Source: Saccharum officinarum
Lineage: Eukaryota > Streptophyta > Magnoliopsida > Poales > Poaceae
Reading direction: 5' to 3'
Assembly: GCA_020631735.1 (NCBI GenBank)
Contig: CM036159.1
Location: forward strand, 98,200,701 to 98,264,700
DNA: 64,000 nt
In this document: in pieces, positions 45,624 to 57,134 of the stretch
Layout: each line of letters starts with the position of its first letter
How positions within the stretch are numbered: position 1 is the first letter of the stretch
Position numbers and translations under genes: made by a program
The notes under the pieces: model-generated
Database searches by the model: none
Seen by the model: only the letters and a program-made list of their open reading frames with translations
What the model was told of the DNA's origin: nothing

Positions 45624-47703
45624 GCCGCCGCCGGGCAACTGAAGCGCACCAGCCGCTGATCCGATCCTGGTAGCACTACACTACACAGCCTGTCTCCTGC
45701 TCGAAGGCAACCCAGCAACTTGGGGGAAGTCAGCGACACGAGGCGAGAAGAATGATGCGACTGAGGAGGATTTTAGGGATTTGGTGGGAGATTATTCACC
45801 ATTTTAAACTGGATTCGGATTTGTTGCCCCAGCCAAAGCGGAGGAGGGAGTTCAGCCGAGCCAGCCTGTGTGTCGTAGTCAACTCCTCGACCCACACCCA
45901 CAAACCACGGCGACTAACGAAAACTTTGGGCCATGGCCCACGGCCATCTAGAAAAACGAAAGTTTGGGCCTAGCGTGCCTGTTGCTGGGTAGGCCCATCT
46001 CTGTCCTCTCTTTGTTCCCCTTCCGCCATAGCCCCATACTAGGTGGCGGTGCCGGGGAGCAAACCGACTCCGAACAAGCGCAAGATGGAGCAACGGAGTT
46101 ATGGAGGCACTCTACTCTGGTCTCTGGTCACCTTTACGCTGCCAACCGCCGCCAGGGAGGCGCCCAAGGGCCCCTCGCCGCCGCTGCTCACCTGCTCCCC
46201 ATGGCCTATCGTGAGTTCGTGAACCCCTCGCAGCCGTAGGTTCCGTCGGGTGAGGTCAAGCTTGCAGAGGTATTTCTTCGTTTCCTCTACCTGTACTGTA
46301 CTGTTTACTTCCTAGGCCTACAAAATTAAAATGCGCCTTATATTATATTTGGTTGTTATTGCATTTCTAACTCAATTGATGCGTGGATGGCAGTCTGGCC
46401 GATGACGATGAGCATCGAAGTTTTTATTTCGACCTCACGTTAGTTATCCATTTTTACCATCTAAAAGAGCACTCTTTTACCTTAGCTTTTAAACCAATTT
46501 TTTTTTCTATGCTATACATTGTTGCATCAATTCAGGTAGTGTAAATACGGCCTGTTTAGTGTTCACTTTTGGATGAGTTCAGCTGATTCTGGTAGGAGTT
46601 GATATAACAACTAGTTAAACATTCGTCTGGCACACTGCTGCTGCTTCAAGCCAAACACGCCAAAACGTGAGCTTGTTATTTGTAGAGGAATAATGGAATA
46701 ACACATCATGTGGTGTGGCACGAGAACAATCAAGCAAGACCTATCGTCCATCTCATCTGATCTGGTAGGGTTCATTCAACCCCCACCAATACCAACATGA
46801 GCCTGAGTTACAATCAACGGTATGTGTCTAGACCTGCTGCAATCGATGGCGGGTTGGTCAGTAGTGGCTGATTTGAAGGTGTGACTGAAAGATGTTACGG
46901 TGATGGTTGATTTGCAGTTAGATTCTTAAAAAAAAGATTCTATGGTTATGGTAGTGATGGTTTGCAATTAGATCAAAGCTAGTGGGAGCTGTTGTCACAA
47001 GCTCAAGCTTCAAGGGGGATTTCAAGATGCGCCTAATGAAGACGTGAGGACGATGATGGAGCAGTGTATCAAGTTTATACTTATAGCATGTCTCTGGTGG
47101 TGGCTGCTGGTCTGATCATCTGTGGCGGCGATGTGAACGTGGGGTTCCCTGGTTCAACTGGCGTATGAGCTTCAGCAAGCTTATTAGGATCAAAGATTGA
47201 TGTAGGACACTAGGACTCTTTGATCCTGTATCTTTAGCCACGGATGGTGAGTTTTGGCGATTCTGCTGTTTCTCAGTTAACTTTCTTTATGGTATGCTGG
47301 GCAAGTAACATTCGTACAGCTGCAGCAAGCAGATAACGTGGAGAAAATAAAATAGTTATGGGCAGTTTGAAATTGCACTTCATTCAGAGTTTCAGACATT
47401 CAGTATATAATCCTGTCGTTTGGTTTCTTCTGTAGGACTCCTGGACATACAGATTTCTTGGCAAGTCGTGGAACGATATCCATAGAATGATAGAAACTAG
47501 GTGGAGGCTGCAAGAAAATCACCACTTGGTCCTGCATTTCCACCTTTATGTGGCCATTGCTACATTACATTCACATGTGGTGAGTACCTATCATATGAAC
47601 TTTTCTCAGCAACTTATTTGTTCATGTCTTATATACAAGTTCTTTAAGATGACAATACGACATTATTTTCAAAATGGAATCTCAAATTAAAAGGGGTAGA
47701 GAA
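45624..47703. other. FLDH intergenic region, no supported gene
   Basis: 45624-45950 is the likely promoter and 5' UTR of FLDH copy 1. A GC-rich segment (45960-46270) resembles an exon with a following GTATTTC donor on the plus strand, but matches no family I know. The rest to 47703 is AT-rich; no gene is supported. Confidence 0.5.
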
Positions 47704-48514
47704 CTAAAATTTGATCAGTTTTGCATTCTTCAGCCACAAGAGTGTCTCTGCTAAGCCTTCAGATAAGCTTCGTGGACTATAGCCCAGCTCCCTCTTGGCC
47801 TTGTCACATGAGTAAGCCCACTGATGTCTGAGACACTCGACTCCCTGCAATGTACAGATTATGGGCCAATTATATATCAACACGAAGCATGGTTATCTGC
47901 AGATAATAAACTTGAACACTAGAATGGAGAATGATGGACATACAGAATAACTGATAAGTGGGGGTTTTCCGGTGATGCGAGCAACAAAAACTGAAATCCA
48001 CCCGTAGATGGCAAGCAACCATAGAGGTATGTGGAATTTGGGTGGCTTTGTGTTCGTAAGATTCGCAGCCATGTTGAAAATCTGCACGAATGACGTGTTC
48101 TCTCCAGTGAGCAGATATCTTTCGCCCACTCTGCCCTTCTCCATGGCTGCTATGTGCCCTTTGACGACATCATCAACATGGCTGAATGATCCCCGGTCAT
48201 ACCCATGCCCAATGTAACCAGGTAGACGCCCATTGAACCTTTCAATTAACTGCAAGAATTTCTTGTTTTTTTCAAGTTCTGAACATGGCTGTAATACACA
48301 TAGCTAGATCTTTGACTTATACTGCAATAAAAGGGGAAAGTTCTCTTACAACACGGCAAACAAGATTTCCAGATGTAAGCGTTCCAGGGCCATACATAAT
48401 GCCTGGGTAGACTATGGTGATTGGAACCCCCTCTGCTGCTGCTTGCAGTGCAATTCTATCTGCTAGAAACTTTGATTTCTCATACTCTGTGCAAAATGAT
48501 TCCCCTTGATGAAT
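47704..48514 (-). CDS. FLDH: farnesol-dehydrogenase-like reductase, copy 2, exons 3-5 only
   Basis: Exons 48514-48350, 48249-47944 and 47844-47704 have exactly the lengths of exons 3-5 of copy 1 (165, 306 and 141 bases) and read without stops. Shared stretches include CTEYEKSK with the catalytic Tyr-Lys pair, GNLVCRV, LIERFNGRLPGYIGHGYDRG, HVDDVVKGHIAAMEKGRVGE and LRHQWAYSCDKAKRELGYSP. Copy 1 has MHPEKEF where copy 2 has IHQGESF, so the two are clearly separate genes. Exons 1 and 2 are not between 48515 and 48664. A Tekay retrotransposon begins at 48665, so they should lie right of the window, past its 3' LTR. Whether the gene can still splice across an intron of more than 15 kb is open. The readable frame suggests the insertion is recent or the gene still works. 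Confidence 0.82.
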
Positions 48515-48664
48515 CTGAGATTTAAAAGCAATTCAAGAATGTCACAATTTTGCACCACCGTGTAACTTGTAAAAACACTTCTGCATAAATGTGAAGATGT
48601 GAATAACAAATGTGATCCGATTTCAATATCTGGAGCCAAATTTGAAATTGATGACTAAAAGTCA

Positions 48665-51600
48665 TGTAACACCCTAAATTTTTTTCGTAATTTCAAAATA
48701 GTTAAATATAATTTATTGTGTAATTGAGTGTGCATGTAAATATAGGGAATAATAAATTTTTTGTGAAATTAAAATTAATCATAAGGTTAGCAACATGTTG
48801 ATGCACTCATGCTGCCACATTCTATTTATTGTATTGATTGATTTGATCCAAAGTTTAAAAGAGATTCAAAAACATTTGAAATTAGATTTAGAAAATCAAA
48901 TAAGAAAAAGAAAACTCCTTTTCCTCTCCCTCCCTCCTTTCGGCCCAGTCGGCCTGCTGGCCATTTTCTTGGCCCGCCCGCGATTTTCCCCTCTCCTCCA
49001 TTCTTCCTTGCTGGGCCGGCCCGCGTCGGAGGCCACAACCGTCGTTGCCGCGCCCCGCTCTTCCCTCTTGTGCCGTTGACGCGCCGGGCCCAATTGTCGG
49101 CGCCTTTCCTCAACCTCCAGCCGCCTCTGCTCTGGACGAAGCCGCAACCGCCGCGCCCACGATCTCCGTGCGTGGGAGCGTCTCCGCGCCCGCGCCCGGC
49201 CTTCAAAGGGGAGCGCGACCCCGTCTACGCCATTCCCTTCTCCAGTTTCCCCCGCTCCCGTTCGCTAGTGCACAACAGAGAAACGGCAGCGGCGATCCTT
49301 CGGAGCACCGTCCGCCCCACCACGGTGACCGTCTCCTTTGAGCCGCCTCCACTCCGTTGATTCCGCTCGGTGAGCTCGCCTTCATCCCTGCTTCCTCCCC
49401 ATGCCTTTATCTTCTTCAATCGTGGTCTCTAGGGCTATCCCCGCGAGCTCCGGTGAGCTCCCTCCGCCGCCGGCCATGGCGGTTGCCCCTCGGATCTTTG
49501 CCCGGCCGCGCATGTGACATGGCCGAGTTCTCCATCCCCTCCGCATCCTCCCCGTAGTCTCTATTTGGAGAATGGGGCTCCGTAGCGCTCAATTTCATCG
49601 CTCCGGTGAGCTCTCCGCCGTCGGCCATGGTGGGCACGCCGCGTGGGCCATCCAGTGGCTGTATTATGTTTCGGGGCGAGTTCGCCTTTCTCCCCGCGTC
49701 ACCCCGGTGCTCTCGGTTTTGAAAACCGTGCACCATAGCGCCGGTTTGGGTCACTCCGGCGAGTTTCCACCGCCGGCAATGGCGGCGCCGTCGCGTCCTC
49801 CCCCAACTCCGGCGTCTTGCTTCCCTTTCCTTTTCCTTGACTAATCTCAGCCGCTCGTTTAAAATCCTACGGCCACGAGCACACCATACCCCTTCGTGGG
49901 TCTTTTTCTAAAAGAGCCCCTCGGTTTCGGGCTTATCTAACCCGCCGTCCTTGGCGTATTCCCGAAAGACACATTCTCTTTTTGAAGACGTATTTCCTTC
50001 GGTTTAAATGAAAAATACGTTTCCAGATTAATTACAGTTTTGCCACTGCAGTAAAACGCTTATAAAATTGTTGTTTTAGCTCCGATTTGATCCGTTCAAC
50101 TTGCGTTAGTTTCATAATTTCATGATCTACGCATTAATGCCACTGTTAGTTAGGTTTGCAACATTTAAAATTCTAGATTAGGTTAAGTTAATTAACTCGC
50201 TATAGGAATCTTGTTTAATTCGTAACTTTCGCGTTATAGCTCCGAATTTCGTGAACTTCGCGTTGATGTGATCGTAGCGAGACGTAGAATATTTTCATAA
50301 ACATTTTATCTTGTTTTTATACTGCTGGTGTACTGTTCTGATTATAGGTTTGTTTGCTATGCATGAATGCTCCTGAAATGTGTATATTGTCGTGTTGGTC
50401 AAGTTCAGACGGTGAGGAGTACGTTGGGAATCCGGACATGTACGAGGAGCAGCAGGACCAGCAGTAGTTCGTGAACCAAGGCAAGTATAGCATGGGCCTT
50501 CCTTGTTGTCTTATTCATTATATAATGTACTCATTATGCATGTGTTTAATATTGCTCGACTATAAAGACTCCCTAGCTAATTGATGACCTGTACCTTGAT
50601 CCCTATGGATTTTATTTGCATATGGGTAGAATGCTAGTGCTCTAACTAAACATGATCTACACTATGACTAATGGAACCAATGGATAAACATGATGGTAAC
50701 AGTGGAACTATAGGGTAAAGGTGCAGATGATGTTGATCATGTTGCCCTAAACCCTCCGTAAGAACTTATCTGTAGGGCAAAAGCTGGGACATACAGTGCA
50801 ACCGTGAGAGTCATATGGCTCTGACTTTAGCTCAGTAATAGGATCTTTTCTAGCTTGTTAGAGGTTACCCGAAAGGGCGCAAGAGGGGCTTGCCACTTTG
50901 GGTATAGAACTGCCTCTGTTCTGATGTGTATAGCCTGCGGGAATTGTGCCATCGAAAGGGGTTCTCTATATCTGCCTGCCGAGGAAACCTCGCGGCCCTA
51001 ACATGTTAGAAGAGGCATATGGAAGGCTTCATAGTGTACCCTGCCTACTCACCTTGGGAGTGTTAGGGGGTCGACGGGCCCCGGGCAAATGGGCAACACG
51101 ACTCACGGGTAAAGATGCACAACCTCTGCAGAGTGTTAAAACTGTTATAACAGCCGTGCTCACGGTCACGTGCGGCCCGAAAAACTCACAGAATAAATAT
51201 TTACTTGACATATGGATGACTTATGATGATGACAATGAGATTATACTGATGCTCAATTACTCTTCTTAATTCTAGTAGGTGATCACGTGGGTTAAACGGG
51301 AGCTTAAGCATAATTTAGTAATAATAAGTAATAATGAAATGCTGATCTATTAAAAATGTTAACTGCAGTCAACCGTGTCTATCCTTTTTGAGCCTCATGA
51401 ATCCTCATACTATACTTGCGGAGTACGAGTGTACTCACACTTGTTATTATTTCATTTTTGGATAAAAATCTCGGATGGGTAACAGATGACAGCTTCTACG
51501 AGGATTTCCCTGAAGAATTCTAGGTTTGGGTCAACCAGTCGGCTTTCCCTGTGGATCAGATGATTCGTTCGAGAGTGTTATTTATCTTTCCGTGTGTGAT

Positions 51601-51743
51601 GTTATGAACTAAGTGATGTAATATCGTGATGTATGTACATGGTGATGATACTTTTGTTAATTTGTTGGCTTATGTGTGCGACTATTCCTGGGGCGCACAT
51701 AAGATGTATACACTCTATATTATCCTTTAATTGAAGTGTGACA
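48665..51743 (+). repeat. 5' LTR of the Tekay element
   Basis: Starts TGTAACACCCTAAATTTTTT and ends GAAGTGTGACA, 3079 bases. A GC-rich block (48910-49850) gives long spurious frames on both strands; they are not genes, since the same block recurs in the 3' LTR. Confidence 0.9.
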
Positions 51744-51746
51744 AAT

Positions 51747-51758
51747 TGGTATCAAAGC
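51747..51758 (+). promoter_or_regulatory. primer-binding site, tRNA-Met type, one mismatch
   Basis: TGGTATCAAAGC follows the LTR after three bases. It differs from the standard TGGTATCAGAGC at one position. Confidence 0.8.
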
Positions 51759-51930
51759 CGTGTTGACTGTAGGACGCAAACCTAGGTAGAAATGGTCGCT
51801 TCTAGGATTTTGGTTTTATTATTTACTTGCTACTATCTCAATCTTGGTATTTTATTAAAATTTTATGCTCTATTCTCTATTCTATTGCATAAAATATTGA
51901 CTCTGATAATATTTTATATCAAAACTATAG

Positions 51931-52838
51931 ATGCCTCGTCTCAGTGCAGCTGCCTACGTCGCCTAGTTCACTCCAGCACCACCTGCTCCACCAGCACCAC
52001 CAGCAGTACCACCAGTGGTGCCAGGGTCGTCCACATCACCGACGACGAGGAGGAAGAACCCATGGAAGTAGAGGCATCTTCAGCTACTGCATCAGATGGA
52101 CCCGCTTCGACCCCCGTGGCCGTATCCATCCCACCAGTGGATGCGCCAGTCCCCGCTGCTACACCTCCACCAGCTTCCCAGGCCGCTTCTGCACCAACAC
52201 CAGTGTCTACCCCAGTTGCTCCAGAGAAACCAGAAGAGATGGGGTGGACCACCAGAAACAAGTTTAAGGAAGCCTCCGAGGACGCCCATTACCACAACCT
52301 CCTCACCACCATGCTGGCCGAGTACTACCCAGATCTTGCTGCGTCGGTGAAGTATTACTGTGCAGAGCACCAGCATCCAGTAGAGGCGACATACTGGAAG
52401 ACTAATGTGATCATCACAGCGTGGAACAACACTGACCAATCCCAAGATGTCGTGACTACCCACAGCCACCGGTCCAGGCGTGCCAGCGCCTACGATAGCA
52501 TGGAGGATGCCGCACAGGAAGCGTACCTGCACTATAATGGTCGCCGATTTGAGGACATGCAGGGCAATCGCTACAGGTTTCTTCCACGCTACGACCCGGT
52601 GGAAAAGACATGGGCGGTGTTGGCTCCCTCAGCTTCTGACTCAACCATGGACACTACAGTGAGGCACCTCAGCGCCCTGCAGGAGGCAAACGAAGCACTC
52701 AAGGACGAGCTTCGTGCGGCTCAGAAATCTGAGAAACGCCTTCAGAAACAAATAGATGAGATGGTCGTTCATCTAGGACAGCCTACCATGTACAAGAAGA
52801 AGCCCAGGGTGTTCACCATGGTGGATCGCGCTCCTTAG
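51931..52838 (+). pseudogene. accessory ORF between LTR and gag, probably one frameshift
   Basis: An ATG at 51931 opens MPRLSAAAYVA, which meets a stop at 51964. A long frame from 51792 covers the rest to 52838, so a frame change near 52020 is likely. The body has a Pro/Ala/Thr-rich linker, an acidic stretch (HITDDEEEEPMEVE), a compact region with HYHNLLTTMLAEYYPDLA, and a C-terminal heptad stretch (LQEANEALKDELRAAQKSE) that should form a coiled coil. I do not recognise the family. Its position upstream of gag makes it an extra protein of this retrotransposon. It has no gag, protease or zinc-knuckle motif. Confidence 0.55.
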
Positions 52839-53527
52839 ATGTTGCAGCCCCGTCATAATGAATGCGTTCTAGATCGAGAGTCATATTAAGTTTATGCTTG
52901 TAGTGTGAACATTTAGTTGTCTTGTTGGTTGTGTTGATGAACTTGGAATGATTTGGACTTTGTGTGATTGCTGAAACAGTGTGGGCTTGTCCACATGTTC
53001 TTCTATCAAAACCTTAAGTTAGTATTCGTTTAACTTAGTTGGGTTTGGAAAGTTCGCTTCACTGCTGTACTGTTTTTCAGAGCAGTCTGCAATGTTTATC
53101 TCATATCTCTAAATCTACGCATCCAAAAATTATGAAATTTTTGTGGAAGGAACTAGACTTGTGTATCTTTCATTTTCCGCTGGAATCACCTCATTATCAG
53201 TTTTAGTTTAAGAGATATGCCTGCTACAATCTGGCAAGTCTGTACAGTCTGTAACTTAGAACAGAAATTGTTTAGCTCAGTTTTTGATGATGTTGCCGTC
53301 AGAATCTGTGAAAAAGTTCTATATAAAAGTTGTAGCAGACTTCTTAAGCTTTCCAACGATGTATGCCACGCCTCTATTGCATCTCTGAAACTTGAGTTAC
53401 ACTTTAATTTCTGATCTGCTGTTGTAGACACCCGTCCAGAAATTTTCAGCTATGTTATTTACCTTTTGTAAATAATTTGTAAATTTTTGGAAGATCTCTA
53501 AAAGTTTGCACATTTGCTTGGAAGCAG

Positions 53528-54640
53528 ATGGCCGCCCGAGGAGGACGTGGCCGAGGCCGTGGACGTGGTCGTGGACATGGTGCTCTCGTTGATCCACCTC
53601 CGCCACCGCCGGTGACGATTGAACAACTGATGGCAATGCAAGCACAGCTCATGCAGACAGTGATGGACCGTCTTGGTGAGCAACCAGCAGGAGCACCCCC
53701 ACCTGTGCAGGTCCGTGACAAGCGTGGTGAGTTTCTAAAAGGACGCCCACCTGTGTTCACACATGCCTCTGAGCCTATGGAGGCTGATGATTGGTTGAGA
53801 GCCGTGGAGAAGCAGCTAAATATAGCACAGTGCAACGATCTGGAGAAACGCCTCAGGCCAACTCCAAGGAGCTGCTCAGGATTGGTGGGAGTCATTCTAG
53901 TATGGACGTCCAGAGAATGCTCCAGAGATCACATGGAATGAGTTCACAGAGAACTTCAGGTCCTATCACATCCCTAAGGGACTAATTGAACTGAAGCAAA
54001 GAGTTCTAGGCTCTCAAACAAGGGTCCATGTCTGTGGCGGAGTACCGCGACAAGTTTGCTCAACTGTCGCGATATGCCCCGGCTGAGGTGGCCCGGGATT
54101 CTGACAAACAGCGCCGTTTCCTGAAGGGACTGTATGATGGACTATAACTGCAGCTGATGTCCAACAAGTATGCCAGTTTTCAAGAATTGGTGGATCGGGC
54201 CATTGTGATAGATAACAAGCGTAAGGAAATGGAACTCAAGAAGAGGAAGCTCTAGGGACAGGCGTAGGGTAGCAACACTCGCCCGTGAGCTTTTCCACAG
54301 CAAGGTTTCCCATAGAGAAACCAAGGGCCACCCACCAATGGAACAGAGGCCAGTACCCCAGAGAAACCAGAACCAGCAGCGTCTCTAGTATCCATAGCAG
54401 TTTGGCAACCAGAATCAGCAGCGCCCCCAGCAACATCAAGCTAGCAATCAGGCACCACGTCCGGGAGTGCCCAACAATGCCCCAATCAAGAGTGGCACTC
54501 CAGGCAACCCCAATGCATGCTACAACTGTGGAGAGGTGGGACACTATTCATACCAGTGCCCAAAGAAGCAGAACCGGCAGGCCTCGTAGAACCAGCAGAG
54601 TAACTAGAGGCCCAACGCTCGACCTCCGTTCACCGGCAAG
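53528..54640 (+). pseudogene. Tekay gag with CCHC knuckle, broken
   Basis: ATG 53528 opens a basic RGG-rich start (GGRGRGRGRGRGHG), then gag capsid sequence ending in frame at NDLEK near 53845. After a frame change the capsid continues (WNEFTENFRSYHIPKGLIEL and SVAEYRDKFAQLSRYAPAEV). Stops at about 54000, 54145 and 54255 follow. A CCHC zinc knuckle CYNCGEVGHYSYQC lies near 54518-54560. It binds genomic RNA in intact relatives; this copy cannot make a full protein. Confidence 0.8.
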
Positions 54641-56296
54641 GTGAATCATGTATCGTCTGAATCAGCTCAGGAGGCGCCTGAGGTTATGCTGGGTACGGTT
54701 AGCGTCAACTCCATCTCTGCTACCGTACTTTTTGATTTCGGTGCCTCACATTCTTTCATATCACAAGCTTTTGTTAGAATGCATAGCATACCCCTGTGTG
54801 CCATGAAGGATCCTATGTTAGTAAATTCACCGGGGGTAGCATGCCAGCAAACTATTGGAGCCCTTCTACTAGTATATTCCTAAGGGGGTAGCTTTTAAAG
54901 TAAATCCAATTGTTCTGAGAACCGCTGGGATTGATCTCATCCTGGGAATGGATTGGATGAAGCAGCATAGAGAAGTGATACAATGTCAGGAGAAATCCGT
55001 TGTTGTGACAACTCCAAGTGGTGATAGAATTTGTGTCAAAGTGGAAGTGCAAGCTCAACCAACCGCCACTGTCAACCAGTTGAGCGATGTTGCCAACCAG
55101 GAGAATCAGGTGGTGGATGAATTCCCAGATGTGTTTCCCGATAAACTGCCAGGTATGCCACCCGATCGCGACATCGAATTCCTTATTGAGCTTTTACCTG
55201 GAACTGCACCCATAGCTAAGAGACCATATAGAATGGGGTAGATGAATTAGAAGAACTAAAGAAACAAATTAAGGAATTACAAGAGAAAGATTTTATTCGT
55301 CCTAGTTCTTCACCTTGGGGAGCACCTGTTATATTTGTTGATAAGAAAGATGGCACACGAAGAATGTGTGTCGATTATAGGTCTCTTAATGAAGTCACAA
55401 TCAAGAACAAGTACCCACTCCCTAGAATTGATGATTTATTTGATCAGCTGAAAGGTGCTTGTGTGTTCTCAAAAATTGATCTCCGTTCTGGATATCACCA
55501 ACTAAAAATTCGTGCATCTGACATACCTAAGACAGCATTTACTACCAGATATGGTCTTTATGAGTATACAGTGATATCTTTTGGACTGACAAATGCACCG
55601 GCATACTTTATGTATCTGATGAATAAAGTATTCATGGAGTACTTGGATAAGTTTGTAGTGGTGTTTATAGATGATATCCTAATATTCTCCAAAAGTGAAG
55701 AGGAACATGTTGAACACTTAAGACTAGTTTTACAAAAACTCAGGGAGCATAAGTTGTATGCTAAAAGGAGCAAATGTGAGTTCTGGCTGAAAGAAGTATC
55801 TTTTCTGGGACATGTGGTCTCCAATGGTGGAATATCCGTAGATCCCAGTAAAGTGCAGGATGTGTTAAATTGGAATGCCCCAGCCAATGTTAGTGAAATC
55901 CGTAGCTTTTTGGGATTGGCTGGGTACTATAGGAGATTTATTGAAGGGTTCTCTAAGCTAGCTAAGCCTATGACAGCCCTACTAGAGAAGAATGCCAAAT
56001 TTATATGGTCAGACAAATGTCAGGCTAACTTTGAGGAGCTTAAGAGAAGGTTGACGACAGCCCCAGTGTTGACCTTACCTGATTTAAGTAAGAGCTTCTC
56101 TATTTATTGTGATGCATCTCGTCTAGGTCTTGGATGTGTGCTTATGCAAGAAGGAAAGGTTGTGGCATACGCATCTAGACAGTTGAGAAAGCATGAACTG
56201 AATTACCCAACACATGATTTGAAATTAGCCGCAGTTGTCCATGCCCTGAAATTCTGGAGGCATTATTTGATTGGACATAAGTGTGATATCTATACT
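54641..56296 (+). pseudogene. Tekay pol, first part: protease, RT, start of RNase H
   Basis: Protease shows LFDFGASHSFIS; the catalytic triplet reads Asp-Phe-Gly (54734-54742) where aspartic proteases need Asp-Ser/Thr-Gly. Frame changes lie near 54885 and 55237. Reverse transcriptase then reads in one frame: [20 protein letters not shown], the catalytic [12 protein letters not shown] (about 55660-55695), [11 protein letters not shown], and RNase H from [13 protein letters not shown] (about 56100). It stops at IGHKCDIYT because a Copia element is inserted at 56296; the matching continuation starts at 61560. Confidence 0.88.
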
Positions 56297-56593
56297 TGTT
56301 GGAATATGATCCGAATTATAACGTTGGTCTTGTGGGGACGCCTGGAGGGTCCACGGTTCGGTCATGTTTATTAGCGGATTTGTTTTCGTATTTGACTGCA
56401 GTCAGTCCGTCCTATAAATACATCTTGTAAGCCGCACGGGAAGAGCTGACGACTCATTGTATTCCCTGCGTTCTGTAAACTCTCTCCATATAGTGAAGAT
56501 CGCCGGTTGGCGCTCGTGGTTTTTTCCCGCAAGGGTTTTCCACGTAAAAATCTGTGTCTCGTGTTCGATCTTGATTTGCATTATTTACTAACA
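56297..56593 (+). repeat. 5' LTR of the nested Copia element
   Basis: Starts TGTTGGAATATGATCC and ends ATTTACTAACA. A TATA box TATAAATA lies at 56413-56420 after CAGTCAGTCCGTCC. Confidence 0.95.
56413..56420 (+). promoter_or_regulatory. TATA box of the nested Copia LTR
   Basis: TATAAATA, about 115 bases into the LTR; the same box is in the 3' LTR at 61374-61381. Confidence 0.7.
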
Positions 56594-56595
56594 AG

Positions 56596-56607
56596 TGGTA
56601 TCAGAGC
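56596..56607 (+). promoter_or_regulatory. primer-binding site, initiator tRNA-Met
   Basis: TGGTATCAGAGC begins two bases after the 5' LTR, an exact match to the usual Copia primer site. Confidence 0.9.
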
Positions 56608-57134
56608 CAGACACGAGATTGAAAAAAAAAGGTTAGGGTTTCACCCTGTTCATCGCGTCGCCGCCGCTGTGCAGAGGTCGATCTGGTCTTCTGCTGTTGC
56701 CGCTGTTCTCAGGAGGTAAATCAATCTGTCGCCGCGTGTTATTGGTTCCTGTTTTCGGTAGAGATCTGCTACTGCTGTCCGCTGCCGTCGCTGTGTATTC
56801 TGGCCAAGAAAATTGACGCCATATTCAGAGGCAGAGAAAAAAGCTGCCACTGTTCCTTGCGTGCGGTGGTGCAGGTGAAATCGATTTGCTTCTGTTGCAC
56901 GCCAACCCAAGTGATCAGGATCAGATTGGTTCTCGTGAGTTGAAAATTCAGATTTGGTGATTTTTTGCTACGTGCACACAGAAAGCGTACCAGAGGATTT
57001 CTTTAGCAATTGTTCTTTGCTATTTGTACACACCAAGTGTACCAGGCTGCAGATTTTATTGTTTCGTGCACACGAGACGTTATCAGATTTTCTGCAGATT
57101 ATTTTCTTCTAGTTATTGCTATTATTTATTCACC

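Noticed and set aside
45624..45638. Upstream start of the FLDH protein
   Set aside because: The in-frame codon at 45638 is TTG; the first ATG that fits the family N-terminus is at 45623.
48826..49844. Several open frames of 60-126 codons on both strands in GC-rich DNA
   Set aside because: They lie in the Tekay LTR and recur in the 3' LTR at 63425-64000; overlapping frames on both strands reflect base composition.
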